Assembly: GCF_014168535.1 (NCBI RefSeq)
Contig: NZ_CP060007.1
Coordinates: forward strand, 372,001-436,000
Length of the DNA stretch: 64,000 bases
Direction: 5' to 3'
Source of the DNA: Lacibacter sediminis
GTDB taxonomy: Bacteria > Bacteroidota > Bacteroidia > Chitinophagales > Chitinophagaceae
The position numbers were made by a program, and so were the translations under genes. Under the pieces are notes generated by a model. The model did no database searches and was not told the origin of the DNA. It saw only the letters and a program-made list of their open reading frames with translations. Shown one piece after another: positions 32,741 through 41,244 of this stretch. Position 1 is the first letter of the stretch. Each line of letters opens with the position of its first letter.

Positions 32741-34195
32741 ATGCAAGAAACAATGGAACAGGTTGCTGCTTTATATACTGCAACGTTTGGGGCTTCGCCC
32801 GAAAGCATCGACAAAGTGCCGCAGAGCGGAAGTGACCGGGTTTATTATCGTGTTACAGGACCTGTGGTGTGCATTGCAACAACCAGTAAAAACATTAAGG
32901 AAAGTCAAACCTTTCTTCAGTTCAGTAAACATTTTCAGCAGAGAGGTTGCCCGGTACCTTCTATTTATGCAGTAAATGAGGAAGAAACAATCTACCTGCA
33001 GGAAGATTTTGGCGATGTATCGCTCCTGAATGAACTCGAACAACATGGGTATAATGATCATGTGTATGCGTTGTTTCAACAAAGTCTGCAGCAACTGGCA
33101 CACATGCAGATCAAAGGGCATAAAGATTTTAATTATGATTGGTGCATTACGTCGAGAGAGTTTGGACGACAGGCCATCGTATCTGATTTACTTTATTTCC
33201 GGTATTACTTTTTCGATACGTTGAAAATTCCTTACGATAAAGAAAAGCTGATTGAAGATTTTGAAGACCTGAGTATTTATCTCACCCGTGTGGATCATAA
33301 ATATTTTATGTTCCGTGATTTTCAAAGCCGGAACGTAATGGTGAAAGAAGGAAAAGTGCATTTCATCGATTACCAGGGTGGTATGAAAGGAGCAGTGCAG
33401 TATGATGTGGCTTCCCTGCTTTGGCAGGCAAAAGCAGAGTTGCCTGATGAATGGAAGAACAACCTGTTGGAGTATTATATGGATTGCCTGGAGAATGTGT
33501 TGCAGAAAGAAATTGACCGCACCAGGTTTGTAAGTCAGTACAACGGTTATGTGCTGATCCGTTTGTTGCAGGTGCTTGGTGCTTATGGTTTCCGTGGATT
33601 GTTTGAACGGAAAGCACATTTCTTAACAAGTATCCCATTAGCATTACGAAATCTTAAATGGTTTTTGAGTAACCGGCATGTTGGTATCAAGCTGCCTGAA
33701 TTTGAACGTATCCTAGGGTTGATGGTGGAGGATGAAGTGATTCACCGGTTTGAACCACCGAAAGCAACTGATGAAACGCTATTGGTTGTGCGTATCAACA
33801 GCTTCTCGTATAAATCAACCGGTATCCCTGTTGATGAAACAGATAATGGCGGCGGCTTTGTGTTTGATTGCAGAGGTATTTTAAATCCCGGACGAATAGA
33901 AGAATACAAAACACAAACGGGCAGAGATAAAGCAGTAAAAGATTTCCTGGAACAACAAACAAAGATGCCGCAGTTTTTAAACAGCGTATATAACATCATT
34001 GATATAGCTGTTGAAGATTATATGCAGCGCAACTTCGCCAACCTGCAGATCAGTTTTGGATGCACAGGTGGTCAACACCGCAGTGTATATGCTGCTGATG
34101 CACTGGCCCGTCATTTAAAAAATAAGTATGGGGTGAAGATCGAATTGAAACATGTGGTGCAGGATGCAAAGAACTGGATTAATAAAACGTATTGA
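32741..34195 (+). CDS. Aminoglycoside phosphotransferase-like kinase fused to a RapZ C-terminal domain
   Basis: 484 residues from the ATG at 32741 (an ATG at 32687 adds a poor leader). Residues 1-330 form an APH-type kinase with YLQEDFGDVSLLNEL, the catalytic loop FRDFQSRNVMV and the metal-binding FIDYQGG, most like AmgK amino-sugar kinases. Residues about 345-484 match the RapZ C-terminal domain (VDETDNGGGFVFDCRGILNPGR, and SFGCTGGQHRSVY with a P-loop-like GCTGGQHRS), which in E. coli binds an amino-sugar phosphate. The next gene is MurU-like, so the pair probably phosphorylates and activates a recycled cell-wall sugar, with sensing built in (inference). Confidence 0.85.
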   Translation: MQETMEQVAALYTATFGASPESIDKVPQSGSDRVYYRVTGPVVCIATTSKNIKESQTFLQFSKHFQQRGCPVPSIYAVNEEETIYLQEDFGDVSLLNELEQHGYNDHVYALFQQSLQQLAHMQIKGHKDFNYDWCITSREFGRQAIVSDLLYFRYYFFDTLKIPYDKEKLIEDFEDLSIYLTRVDHKYFMFRDFQSRNVMVKEGKVHFIDYQGGMKGAVQYDVASLLWQAKAELPDEWKNNLLEYYMDCLENVLQKEIDRTRFVSQYNGYVLIRLLQVLGAYGFRGLFERKAHFLTSIPLALRNLKWFLSNRHVGIKLPEFERILGLMVEDEVIHRFEPPKATDETLLVVRINSFSYKSTGIPVDETDNGGGFVFDCRGILNPGRIEEYKTQTGRDKAVKDFLEQQTKMPQFLNSVYNIIDIAVEDYMQRNFANLQISFGCTGGQHRSVYAADALARHLKNKYGVKIELKHVVQDAKNWINKTY

Positions 34196-34260
34196 AAGGT
34201 GAGGGGGTGAATGGTGAGTGGTGAGTGGTGAATGGTTGCAAGTTACAGGTTGTGAGTTGT
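34196..34260 (+). repeat. Degenerate GTGAGTGGTGAATG-type direct repeats
   Basis: Several imperfect copies of GGTGAGTG/GGTGAATG follow the kinase stop codon. Low-complexity direct repeats like these recur in other gaps of the window. Confidence 0.6.
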
Positions 34261-34339
34261 TGCTCACTTCGGCGCAGAGAAGAGAGGAAAGGAGTTTAAT
34301 GCAGAGTTTATCAGTTACACAAGATTAATTACAGCGAGT

Positions 34340-35074
34340 ATGAAGGCAATGATTTTTGCAGCGGGCTTAGGTTCACGTTTCAAACCATGGACGGATCATC
34401 ATCCTAAGGCATTGGCATTGGTGAATGGCAAATCATTGCTGCAACGCAATATTGAATACCTCCAACAATATGGTATTACCGATGTGGTGGTGAATGTGCA
34501 TCACTTCGCTGACCAGATCATTGAAGCAGTTGAAAAAAATAAGGGTTGGGGAAGTAATGTGATCATCAGCGATGAACGGGATGAAGTATTGGAAACAGGA
34601 GGAGGTTTGCTGAAAGCAAAACATTTACTGAAAGGTGATGAGCCATTTGTTACGATCAATGTAGATATTCTTACTGATCTGAATCTTCATGATCTGCTGG
34701 CTTTTCATCAACAACACAAACCACTCATTTCATTTGCTGTTACCAATCGAAAGACGGCACGTAATTTTTTGTTTGATGAATCGAATAAATTGTGCGGCTG
34801 GCGAAATGTAACAACCGGTGAAGAAAAAGGCCCCGTGCTTTCTTATACAGAAGAAGAAAAGCAAAAGCTTATTGAGAAGGCCTATAGTTGTGTGGTTGTG
34901 TTTGAACAACGCTTTTTTTCATTGGTGAAACAAAGAGGTAAGTTCTCTTTAACTGAGCCTTATCTTGATCTTGCTGCAGATCATACGATTCTTGGGTATG
35001 ATCATAGTGGAGATAAGTTGGTTGATGTGGGGAAGCCGGAGAGTGTGGCGGTGGCGGAAGCAAATTTTCAATAA
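34340..35074 (+). CDS. MurU-like sugar-1-phosphate nucleotidyltransferase
   Basis: 244 residues of the NTP-transferase fold. MIFAAGLGSRFKPWTDHHPK at the N-terminus carries the nucleotide-binding GxGxR signature and Lys. VVNVHHFADQI, DERDEVLETGGGLLKAK and INVDILTDL follow, the last with the metal-binding Asp. It resembles MurU and GlmU/RmlA-type uridylyl- or guanylyltransferases. Together with the upstream AmgK-like kinase it suggests a MurNAc/GlcNAc recycling route to UDP-sugars. Confidence 0.85.
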   Translation: MKAMIFAAGLGSRFKPWTDHHPKALALVNGKSLLQRNIEYLQQYGITDVVVNVHHFADQIIEAVEKNKGWGSNVIISDERDEVLETGGGLLKAKHLLKGDEPFVTINVDILTDLNLHDLLAFHQQHKPLISFAVTNRKTARNFLFDESNKLCGWRNVTTGEEKGPVLSYTEEEKQKLIEKAYSCVVVFEQRFFSLVKQRGKFSLTEPYLDLAADHTILGYDHSGDKLVDVGKPESVAVAEANFQ

Positions 35075-35130
35075 GCTGTATTTGTAAGTATCTCAACTGA
35101 CAGTAACCTCATTTTGTTTTTATTCTAATG

Positions 35131-35282
35131 CTTGTTCTTTTGTCTTGACACAAAAGAACCAAAAAGTCAAGCAGGAACATATTACCCCCATGTTCCTGCG
35201 AATGCCTTGATGAAGCAATTGTACTACTGTGGTGAAGAGCTATTGTGCTCCCACGATCATCCTATGTGCAACATCATGAGTT
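35131..35282 (+). repeat. Dispersed ~150-bp repeat with conserved hairpins, copy 1
   Basis: Hairpin 1 is GTTCTTTTGT/ACAAAAGAAC (134-143, 150-159). Hairpin 2 is GCAGGAACAT/ATGTTCCTGC (171-180, 190-199) with loop ATTACCCCC. A shared 3' block follows with TACTACTGTGGTGAA and CACGATCAT. The copy at 44259 keeps the loop exactly and changes stem pairs compensatorily, so the structure, not only the sequence, is conserved. The rest of the gap to 35304 has no gene. Confidence 0.75.
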
Positions 35283-35304
35283 TATTATTATCTTCTTTCT
35301 TTCA

Positions 35305-36480
35305 TCACACTTTGATGTAAATCTTTTTCTTATCCAGCCAATAACAAATGGCCCAGTATATGATGATCATTGAGATGGCGTAAACGAGAGAGCCGTTTTC
35401 GGGAATGCCGGGAACCTGTTTGCAGATGTTTTCATAGAACCATCCGAATGGAGAAAGGTATTTCGGTAAGCCTTCATCATTCAAACCATTGGGAATACGG
35501 ATCAAACCTAATGCTCTTGGTAAGAAGCCACTCAATACAAAAATGAACAACGGATTTTTGCCAAACACATCAAAGAATTTCAGAAGAAATCCTTTTGCTT
35601 TTTTTATTTCGATAAAGTAAATCATGGCAGCAATGGTGTAGATGGCCAGTCCTGTTGTATAAATGGTATAAGAGCTGGTCCATATTTTTTTGTTGATGGG
35701 GAATACCATATCCCATGCAAGCCCGGTAACAGTGAGGATGGTTGCTGTAACAAACAGCGAAGCGATCATTTGGTAAGATCCATTGGTATTGTTTTCATTT
35801 GTGTTACCCCTTTTCTGAATGTAATCACCAACGAGGTAGCCAAAGATCACCTGTACAATGGCAGCGAACGTGCTCATCAATCCTTCGGGGTCAAAGGGCA
35901 CTCCTTCGCCTGTATATAAGTGAGCTTCGCCCAGTATACTTTTATCAATGCTGTTGCCAAACCATCCAATGAGACTAAACAAATCTCCGGGTGTACCCAA
36001 TACTAAACAAAGCATCCAGTAAAGCAATAATAGAACAGCAGCTGTTACAAAGGCACCACGTTGTTTGAAATAATAAACGATCACTGATGCAAAAAAGTAA
36101 CAGAGTGCAATGCGCTGCAATACGCCCATGATGCGGAGATTGTGCAGCGACTTTATTTCTAACCCATCCCCATTCCATTTTACAAAAGGACTCCAGTTCA
36201 ATATCAAACCAATCAGAAAAATGAGCAGGGTTCGTTTGATCACTTTTTTCCAGAAGATGCCATCGCCTCCCTGTTGCAGCTTGGGCATTACAAAGGCCAT
36301 GGCATTACCTACTGCAAAGAGGAAAAACGGGAACACCAGATCAGTGGGTGTAACACCATGCCAGGGAGCATGTTTTAACGGTGCATAAATATGGCTCCAG
36401 GAACCGGGGTTGTTTACCAGGATCATGAGGGCCACGGTGGCACCACGGAAAACATCGAGGGAGTAGAAGCGTTGGTTCAA
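35305..36480 (-). CDS. Membrane acyltransferase, DUF5009/HGSNAT-like
   Basis: About 392 residues if it starts at the TTG at 36480 (MNQRFYSLDVFRG); the frame is open to an ATG at 36597. I prefer the TTG because a 16-bp hairpin lies between the two and the family begins with RxxSLDVFRG. It has about ten transmembrane segments, with the family block SLDVFRGATVALMILVNNPG and the loop PLKHAPWHGVTPTDLVFPFF. Related eukaryotic HGSNAT acetylates terminal glucosamine across the lysosomal membrane; bacterial members probably acylate glycans or amino sugars. Confidence 0.82.
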   Translation of the reverse strand: MNQRFYSLDVFRGATVALMILVNNPGSWSHIYAPLKHAPWHGVTPTDLVFPFFLFAVGNAMAFVMPKLQQGGDGIFWKKVIKRTLLIFLIGLILNWSPFVKWNGDGLEIKSLHNLRIMGVLQRIALCYFFASVIVYYFKQRGAFVTAAVLLLLYWMLCLVLGTPGDLFSLIGWFGNSIDKSILGEAHLYTGEGVPFDPEGLMSTFAAIVQVIFGYLVGDYIQKRGNTNENNTNGSYQMIASLFVTATILTVTGLAWDMVFPINKKIWTSSYTIYTTGLAIYTIAAMIYFIEIKKAKGFLLKFFDVFGKNPLFIFVLSGFLPRALGLIRIPNGLNDEGLPKYLSPFGWFYENICKQVPGIPENGSLVYAISMIIIYWAICYWLDKKKIYIKV

Positions 36481-36548
36481 AGCAGTTGTTTGATTGATAC
36501 TATGAAAATAGGAATGGTTGCGTAAAACCGAATAAGTTTTTGAGGGGC

Positions 36549-36586
36549 GGGTGAGCCACCCTGAAATCAGGGCGGGTGACTCACCC
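36549..36586. repeat. Imperfect inverted repeat upstream of the acyltransferase
   Basis: GGGTGAGCCACCCTGA and TCAGGGCGGGTGACTCACCC pair around AA with a small bulge. No T run follows, so it is a hairpin element rather than a clear terminator. Its location argues against translation from the upstream ATG of the acyltransferase frame. Confidence 0.6.
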
Positions 36587-36681
36587 TGGTGAGGCATTTG
36601 GCCATGTCGTCTTTTTACGTCCGATACGCTTTAAGTACGCTTTATCCAGGGAGTATAGTGGTAGTATGGCACTATTTGATG

Positions 36682-36760
36682 CCACGAATTACACGAATTT
36701 TCACAAATATGGTTGCTCACAGATCATGGGGATTTACACGGATCGGGAAAGCTTTGAGTT
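36682..36760 (+). repeat. Intergenic CACGAATTACACGAATTTTC-type repeat
   Basis: A degenerate tandem of ACACGAATT/ACACGGAT-like units typical of Bacteroidota intergenic DNA. The rest of 36598-36930 holds no convincing ORF; an 8-bp inverted repeat TTTTACAC-TAA-GTGTAAAA lies at 36807-36825. Confidence 0.5.
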
Positions 36761-36937
36761 TCCCGAGAATTTACCTGTTCAGCACTTTCATTGGTTATCA
36801 GTTTATTTTTACACTAAGTGTAAAATATTATTTTTTCCTGATTGCGCTTCAACCGTTAACTTGCAGCAGTATCAACAGATGGGAAATTTTCAGAAGAAAT
36901 CAGAAAGGGTAGTGAGGCTGTAACTGTCTAAAGGACA

Positions 36938-36945
36938 TATATTTG
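36938..36945 (+). promoter_or_regulatory. Consensus Bacteroidota -7 promoter box
   Basis: TATATTTG is an exact TAnnTTTG box. The predicted start site is about 6-7 nt downstream, at the ATG of a small ORF. No good -33 TTTG was found. Confidence 0.5.
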
Positions 36946-36950
36946 CAACT

Positions 36951-37055
36951 ATGGAAACGGTGCCGGAGCACCAGCGTAATGTATTGTGGAACCTAACAAC
37001 CAACAAAAGTCTGCTGATAAGCAGTGTATATAAATTATTGATGGAGGGTAAATGA
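36951..37055 (+). CDS. Small ORF, 34 residues, in the leader of the polysaccharide locus
   Basis: ATG to TGA, encoding a 34-residue peptide that begins METVPEHQRNVLWNL and ends YKLLMEGK. The ATG coincides with the predicted transcription start, so it may be leaderless. Its stop overlaps the terminator stem that follows, an arrangement typical of leader peptides that control attenuation. No family is recognised. Internal hairpins GGTGC/GCACC and CTGC/GCAG lie in the same RNA. Confidence 0.4.
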   Translation: METVPEHQRNVLWNLTTNKSLLISSVYKLLMEGK

Positions 37056-37079
37056 GCCTTTTGGCTTGTTTGCCCTTTT
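37046..37079 (+). terminator. Intrinsic terminator / attenuator upstream of upxY
   Basis: A 13-bp stem GGGTAAATGAGCC/GGCTTGTTTGCCC (three GU pairs) with a T4 loop, followed by TTTTA. It lies 274 nt upstream of the UpxY gene, in the promoter-proximal leader where UpxY-type antiterminators act. Confidence 0.75.
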
Positions 37080-37189
37080 ATCGTTATACGTTTTTGATAT
37101 TTATTGGTGCTCAGTCTTTTTTTAGTTCGATGTGACTGAGGTGGCGAAGCTTTGTAGTAAATTAGCTGAAAGCTGGTAGTTGATGGTTC

Positions 37190-37280
37190 ATAGTTCATGG
37201 TTCATAGTTGTAAGCCGATAGCCGTTGGAATTAAGCCGGTAGCCGATAGTCTTTAGCCGGTAGTTTTTAGTTATGGCGTT
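37190..37280 (+). repeat. AGCCGRTAG degenerate repeat cluster, upstream of upxY
   Basis: At least four imperfect copies of AGCCGATAG/AGCCGGTAG, plus ATGGTTCATAGTT repeats. Related clusters lie at 37846-37885 and 46002-46038. Confidence 0.6.
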
Positions 37281-37352
37281 CTGAGTTGGGAGTTTGAAAG
37301 GAGGTTGGTGAAAATTTGGCACGCTATTCTTAAGGTTGGTGGGAATGAATAA

Positions 37353-37862
37353 ATGATGGAAGTAAAAAACTGGTATGCTGTTTATACAAAGCCCAGGTGG
37401 GAGAAGAAGATCTGTGCACAACTGGAGCGGAAGGGGCTTGCTTATTATTGTCCGATGAACAAGGTTCGCAAGAAATGGAGCGACCGGTACAAAGTAATTG
37501 AAGAGCCATTGTTTAAATCGTATGTATTTGTGTGTGTGAGTGAAGAGGAAAAAACAAGGGTGCGTTTAACTGATGGCGTGGTGAATTTTCTTTACTGGAA
37601 CGGGAAACCGGCGATCATTAAAGAACAGGAGATCGAAGTGATCCGGAAATTTCTGAATGAATATACGGATGTGCAGGCAAGACCTGTGCAACTGGAAAGC
37701 GGCCAAAAGGTGCGGGTGAAAACAGGTTTGATGATGGATACAGAAGGCATTGTGATCAAAGTTTTGAATAACAGGGCTTATGTACTTTTAGAAAGTTTGG
37801 GCTATGAATTAACTGCCCAGTTTGAGAAGAGTAATTTAGAGCCGGTAGTGGATAGCCGATAG
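37353..37862 (+). CDS. UpxY/NusG-family transcription antiterminator
   Basis: 169 residues. The NusG N-terminal domain (about 1-100) opens NWYAVYTKPRWEKKICAQLERKG and includes PLFKSYVFVCVSEEEK; a KOW-like C-terminal domain (about 115-163) has SGQKVRVKTGLMMDTEGIVIKV. UpxY proteins head capsule/EPS operons in Bacteroidota and let RNA polymerase read through leader terminators of their own locus. The last residues (EPVVDSR) are encoded by an AGCCGRTAG repeat cluster that runs over the stop codon. Confidence 0.9.
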   Translation: MMEVKNWYAVYTKPRWEKKICAQLERKGLAYYCPMNKVRKKWSDRYKVIEEPLFKSYVFVCVSEEEKTRVRLTDGVVNFLYWNGKPAIIKEQEIEVIRKFLNEYTDVQARPVQLESGQKVRVKTGLMMDTEGIVIKVLNNRAYVLLESLGYELTAQFEKSNLEPVVDSR

Positions 37863-37885
37863 TGGATAGTTGGTAGCCGATAGTC
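37846..37885 (+). repeat. AGCCGRTAG repeat cluster overlapping the upxY 3' end
   Basis: Alternating AGCCGGTAG, GGATAGCCGATAG and GTAGCCGATAG units start inside the gene and continue into the gap. Confidence 0.65.
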
Positions 37886-37980
37886 GCCATTCTTGAGTTA
37901 ACAGTAAAAAATCAGGTAAAAAGTTCTTAGTTCTTAAGTTTTAAGTCCGGGAGGGTTATAAATCATTCAATAAATCAATT

Positions 37981-38002
37981 GTTGCGGCGTTAGTGCCGCA
38001 AC
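37981..38002 (+). promoter_or_regulatory. Hairpin in the upxY-wza leader
   Basis: A perfect 8-bp stem GTTGCGGC/GCCGCAAC with loop GTTAGT, 26 nt before the wza-like ATG. No T run follows, so it is more likely a pause or mRNA-stability structure than a terminator. Confidence 0.5.
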
Positions 38003-38027
38003 CGGATTAACTGACCAAATAAATTAC

Positions 38028-38843
38028 ATGATACGTTTACTTTCACTTTCAACAGCCGTGTGTTTGTTGTTTCTTTCTTCCTGCGTGTCGCCTGCAAAAC
38101 TTAGAAAGGAAGTTGTTTATTTTAACGAAGGGCTTGATACAGCCAAACTGAACCAATATAAGTTAGTGGAACCGATTATTCAGAAAGGAGATTTGTTGCA
38201 AATCAATATTGCATCGAGAAGTTCTTCTGCTAATCAATTGTTCAGCCAAAACTATTCTGGGGCGTCCACCGGATCCGGTGCAAGCAGCTCTTCAGGTTCT
38301 GGAGGCGGAGTCGGAGCTTCTGGCTATTTAGTTGATATTACTACGGGTGATATTAAATTGCCTTTACTTGGGATTATTCATGCGGATGGCATGACAAAAT
38401 TAGAGTTAGAAAGAGAAATCGTTAAACGAGCCAGTGAATATTTAAAGGAAGACCCTATTGTGAACATCCGTTACCAGAATTTCCGGGTTACCTTTCATGG
38501 ATTGGTTGGCAAACCTGGAGAAGTAACTTCCACCTCAGAAAGATTAACCTTTCTTGACGCCCTTGCATTGGCGGGCGGTATCGCACCCGGCGGAGATTTG
38601 AAAACAATTCTTATTATCCGTGAACAGAACGGTAAACGCAGTATGCAAACGGTTGATCTGACCAAGGGTGATTTTTTTCAATCGCCCAATTACTACCTGA
38701 AGCAGAATGATATTGTGTATGTGAAACCAACTGACAGACAATTGAAGGTGACCGACCAAACAACTCAAAGAACCTTGCAATATGTATCTTTCGGGTTGAG
38801 TCTTGTCAACATTATTATTGTACTATCTTCTATTTTTCGTTAA
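38028..38843 (+). CDS. Wza-type polysaccharide export lipoprotein
   Basis: 271 residues with a lipoprotein signal (lipobox LSSC, Cys19). The Poly_export domain (about 55-130) is interrupted by a Ser/Gly-rich stretch (residues 78-99), followed by an SLBB domain (about 145-225: FHGLVGKPGEVTSTSERLTFLDALALAGGI). A C-terminal transmembrane helix is about 250-268. It would form the outer-membrane export channel. It lies 10 nt upstream of the Wzc-like gene. Confidence 0.9.
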   Translation: MIRLLSLSTAVCLLFLSSCVSPAKLRKEVVYFNEGLDTAKLNQYKLVEPIIQKGDLLQINIASRSSSANQLFSQNYSGASTGSGASSSSGSGGGVGASGYLVDITTGDIKLPLLGIIHADGMTKLELEREIVKRASEYLKEDPIVNIRYQNFRVTFHGLVGKPGEVTSTSERLTFLDALALAGGIAPGGDLKTILIIREQNGKRSMQTVDLTKGDFFQSPNYYLKQNDIVYVKPTDRQLKVTDQTTQRTLQYVSFGLSLVNIIIVLSSIFR

Positions 38844-38853
38844 TTATAACTGA

Positions 38854-41244
38854 ATGGCCAACGAATTTGATCATCTGCCGCAGGCAGAAACGGACAGCAA
38901 GCTTCTGACTTTTAAGGAGATCCTGTTTAAGTATATTTCGAACCTTCCTTTGTTTTTCTTTTCCCTAGGTGTTGCGTTGATCGTTGCCTGGGCTTATCTT
39001 CGTTGGTCGACACCGTTGTTCACTGTAAGCAGCAGTATGATCGTGAAGGTGGAGAACACTACTAATATTAAGGGCTCTGATAAGTTCAGCAGTATTTTCA
39101 ACCCTACTGATAAGATCAACACTGAAGATGAGATCGACCTGATGCGTTCGAAGGAATTTCTGAAACGTGTTGTGGATTCGTTGCATCTTAACAGCAGTTA
39201 TGTGGAACATGGAAAAGTGAGGAGCAGCGAGATATATAAGCAGACTCCGTTTTATGTTGAAGCTGTAAACATTGCAGACAGTAACCGGGGCTATTCCTTT
39301 AATATTCAACTAGCCGGCCCCAACAGTTTTGTGATGAACAAGGAAACCAAGTCACGCCAATTTTACAGTAATATTGAACTTGGCGGTTCCGTATTCAGAG
39401 TTATCCCGAACCCGGGTATTGAAGATGCCGCCGGAAGAAAGTATACTTTTTACTGGAGCCCGTCCAAATCGGTTGCCGGGGGAATTGCCGGAAGGCTTGG
39501 AATTGCACAAAAAAGCCGCAGCTCCAGTGTGCTGAACCTTAGCCTTACCACTGAGAATGTTGATAAAGGAATTGATATATTGAACCAGGTAATGGAGGAG
39601 TATGGCCGTTATAATGTGGAAGACAAGAGCAGGATCTCTGAAAACTCATTACGCTTTATCTCCGACCGTTTGGGGGACCTGGAAAAAGATCTTGGCATTG
39701 TTGAAACCAACCTACAGGATTTTAAAAAGCGGAATCAGTTTCTTGACCTGGAAGATCAGTCGCAGATGTACCTGAACAATATGAATCAATCGGAGGAGGA
39801 ACTACGGAAACAGGAAATGCAGATCATGGTGCTTGACCTGCTTGATAATTATATCAAGGATAGAAAAAATGCTTATAACCTTACACCCACTACATTAGGA
39901 ATTGCTGACCCTACTTTGACACAATTGGTATCGGAATATAACCAGCTGATCCTTAAACGGGAAAATGAGCTGAGGGTGAGCCGTGAGGGAAGTCTTGTAA
40001 TCAAAGAAATTGAACAAAGTATTGAGAAGACCAGAACTTCCATGATCGAAAACCTGAAAAATATCAGGCAATCCTACGTTTTGTCGAAGAATGAATTACA
40101 ACAAAGAACGAGAAGCGTTCGTACTGAGATGTTTGCTTTACCGGAGAAAGAGAGCCAGATCAGGGAAATTAAACGACAGCAGCTGATCAAGAATGAGCTC
40201 TATACTTTTTTACTTCAAAAAAGAGAAGAGACTGGTATTCAACTGGCTTCAACGGTTTCAAACTCAAAAATATTTTCTGAAGCTGAGGGCGGATGGATGC
40301 CGATCTTCCCCAAAAAGCGGAGTGCTTATATGCTTGCTGTGTTTTTTGGATTATTGATCCCGGTAATTATTGTATTGATCCGTGACCTGATGAACGACCG
40401 GGTTACTACTAAAGCAGATATTGTGAAATACACCAAAATGCCTGTGATCGGTGAATTGGGCCACAATGATAAAGCGCAGACCCTGGTTGTGGTTAAAAAC
40501 AGCCGTACCATTCTTGCTGAACAGTTCCGGATCATCCGATCTAATCTTCAGCCAATACTGAAAAAAGACCGAACCCCTGTGATATTAGTTACCTCTTCAT
40601 TCAGTGGTGAGGGTAAATCATTTGCAGCTACCAACCTTGCGGCATCTATTGCGTTAACAGGAAAACGAACCGTGATCCTTGAATTTGATTTACGTAAACC
40701 AAAGGTTGTGAGCGGACTGGGATTACAACGTGCTTTTGGTATTACTCACTATGTGATCGGTAAGATCAGTCTTGAAGAATTGCCTATTAAAGTTCCGGAT
40801 ATCGATAATTTATTTGTGATTGCCTGCGGACCTACGCCACCCAACCCATCGGAGATGTTGCTGGAACCAAAAGTGAAAGAATTGTTTGAATTTTGCCGTG
40901 ATAATTTTGATGCAGTGATCATTGATACCGCTCCTGTTGGTCTTGTGAGCGATGCTATGACGCTGTCGCAGTTTGCTGACTGTACTTTATTTGTGATTCG
41001 TCAGCGCTACACTTTTAAAAAACAATTGCAAATGCTGGAAGATCTCTACCAGCAAAAGAAATTCCCTGCTGTGAGTATGCTGGTGAATGATATTAAAGTG
41101 GAAGGTTATAACAGTTATTATGGTTATGGCGGTTACGGTTATGGTTATGGCTACGGCTATGGTTATGGTTACGGATACTATGATAATGATCCTTCGAAGA
41201 ATAAGTGGTATAATAAGGTGTTGCAGTTTATCGGGATTAAATAA
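38854..41244 (+). CDS. Wzc-type tyrosine autokinase / chain-length regulator
   Basis: 796 residues. A Wzz-type N-terminal domain with a first membrane helix (about 27-50) is followed by a long periplasmic coiled-coil region (about 270-460) and a second helix near 490. The BY-kinase domain follows: Walker A SSFSGEGKSFA (about 581-591), Walker A' VILEFDLRKP, Walker B VIIDTAPVG. The tail is a Tyr-Gly repeat (about 756-777) with about ten tyrosines, the expected autophosphorylation cluster. It controls polymer length and export together with the Wza-like protein. Confidence 0.93.
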   Translation: MANEFDHLPQAETDSKLLTFKEILFKYISNLPLFFFSLGVALIVAWAYLRWSTPLFTVSSSMIVKVENTTNIKGSDKFSSIFNPTDKINTEDEIDLMRSKEFLKRVVDSLHLNSSYVEHGKVRSSEIYKQTPFYVEAVNIADSNRGYSFNIQLAGPNSFVMNKETKSRQFYSNIELGGSVFRVIPNPGIEDAAGRKYTFYWSPSKSVAGGIAGRLGIAQKSRSSSVLNLSLTTENVDKGIDILNQVMEEYGRYNVEDKSRISENSLRFISDRLGDLEKDLGIVETNLQDFKKRNQFLDLEDQSQMYLNNMNQSEEELRKQEMQIMVLDLLDNYIKDRKNAYNLTPTTLGIADPTLTQLVSEYNQLILKRENELRVSREGSLVIKEIEQSIEKTRTSMIENLKNIRQSYVLSKNELQQRTRSVRTEMFALPEKESQIREIKRQQLIKNELYTFLLQKREETGIQLASTVSNSKIFSEAEGGWMPIFPKKRSAYMLAVFFGLLIPVIIVLIRDLMNDRVTTKADIVKYTKMPVIGELGHNDKAQTLVVVKNSRTILAEQFRIIRSNLQPILKKDRTPVILVTSSFSGEGKSFAATNLAASIALTGKRTVILEFDLRKPKVVSGLGLQRAFGITHYVIGKISLEELPIKVPDIDNLFVIACGPTPPNPSEMLLEPKVKELFEFCRDNFDAVIIDTAPVGLVSDAMTLSQFADCTLFVIRQRYTFKKQLQMLEDLYQQKKFPAVSMLVNDIKVEGYNSYYGYGGYGYGYGYGYGYGYGYYDNDPSKNKWYNKVLQFIGIK
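41115..41181 (+). repeat. In-frame GGTTAT/GGCTAC hexamer repeats in the Wzc tail
   Basis: Tandem 6-nt units encoding Tyr-Gly. Synonymous variation among units argues that the protein repeat, rather than the DNA, is maintained; unit changes keep the frame. Confidence 0.8.

Noticed and set aside
36576..36923. Overlapping ORFs of 107-115 residues in the gap before the polysaccharide locus
   Set aside because: They cross a hairpin and intergenic repeats, have no recognisable domain and poor starts; treated as non-coding.
41115..41181. Phase-variable repeat
   Set aside because: Units are 6 nt, so unit gain or loss keeps the reading frame; at most protein length varies.
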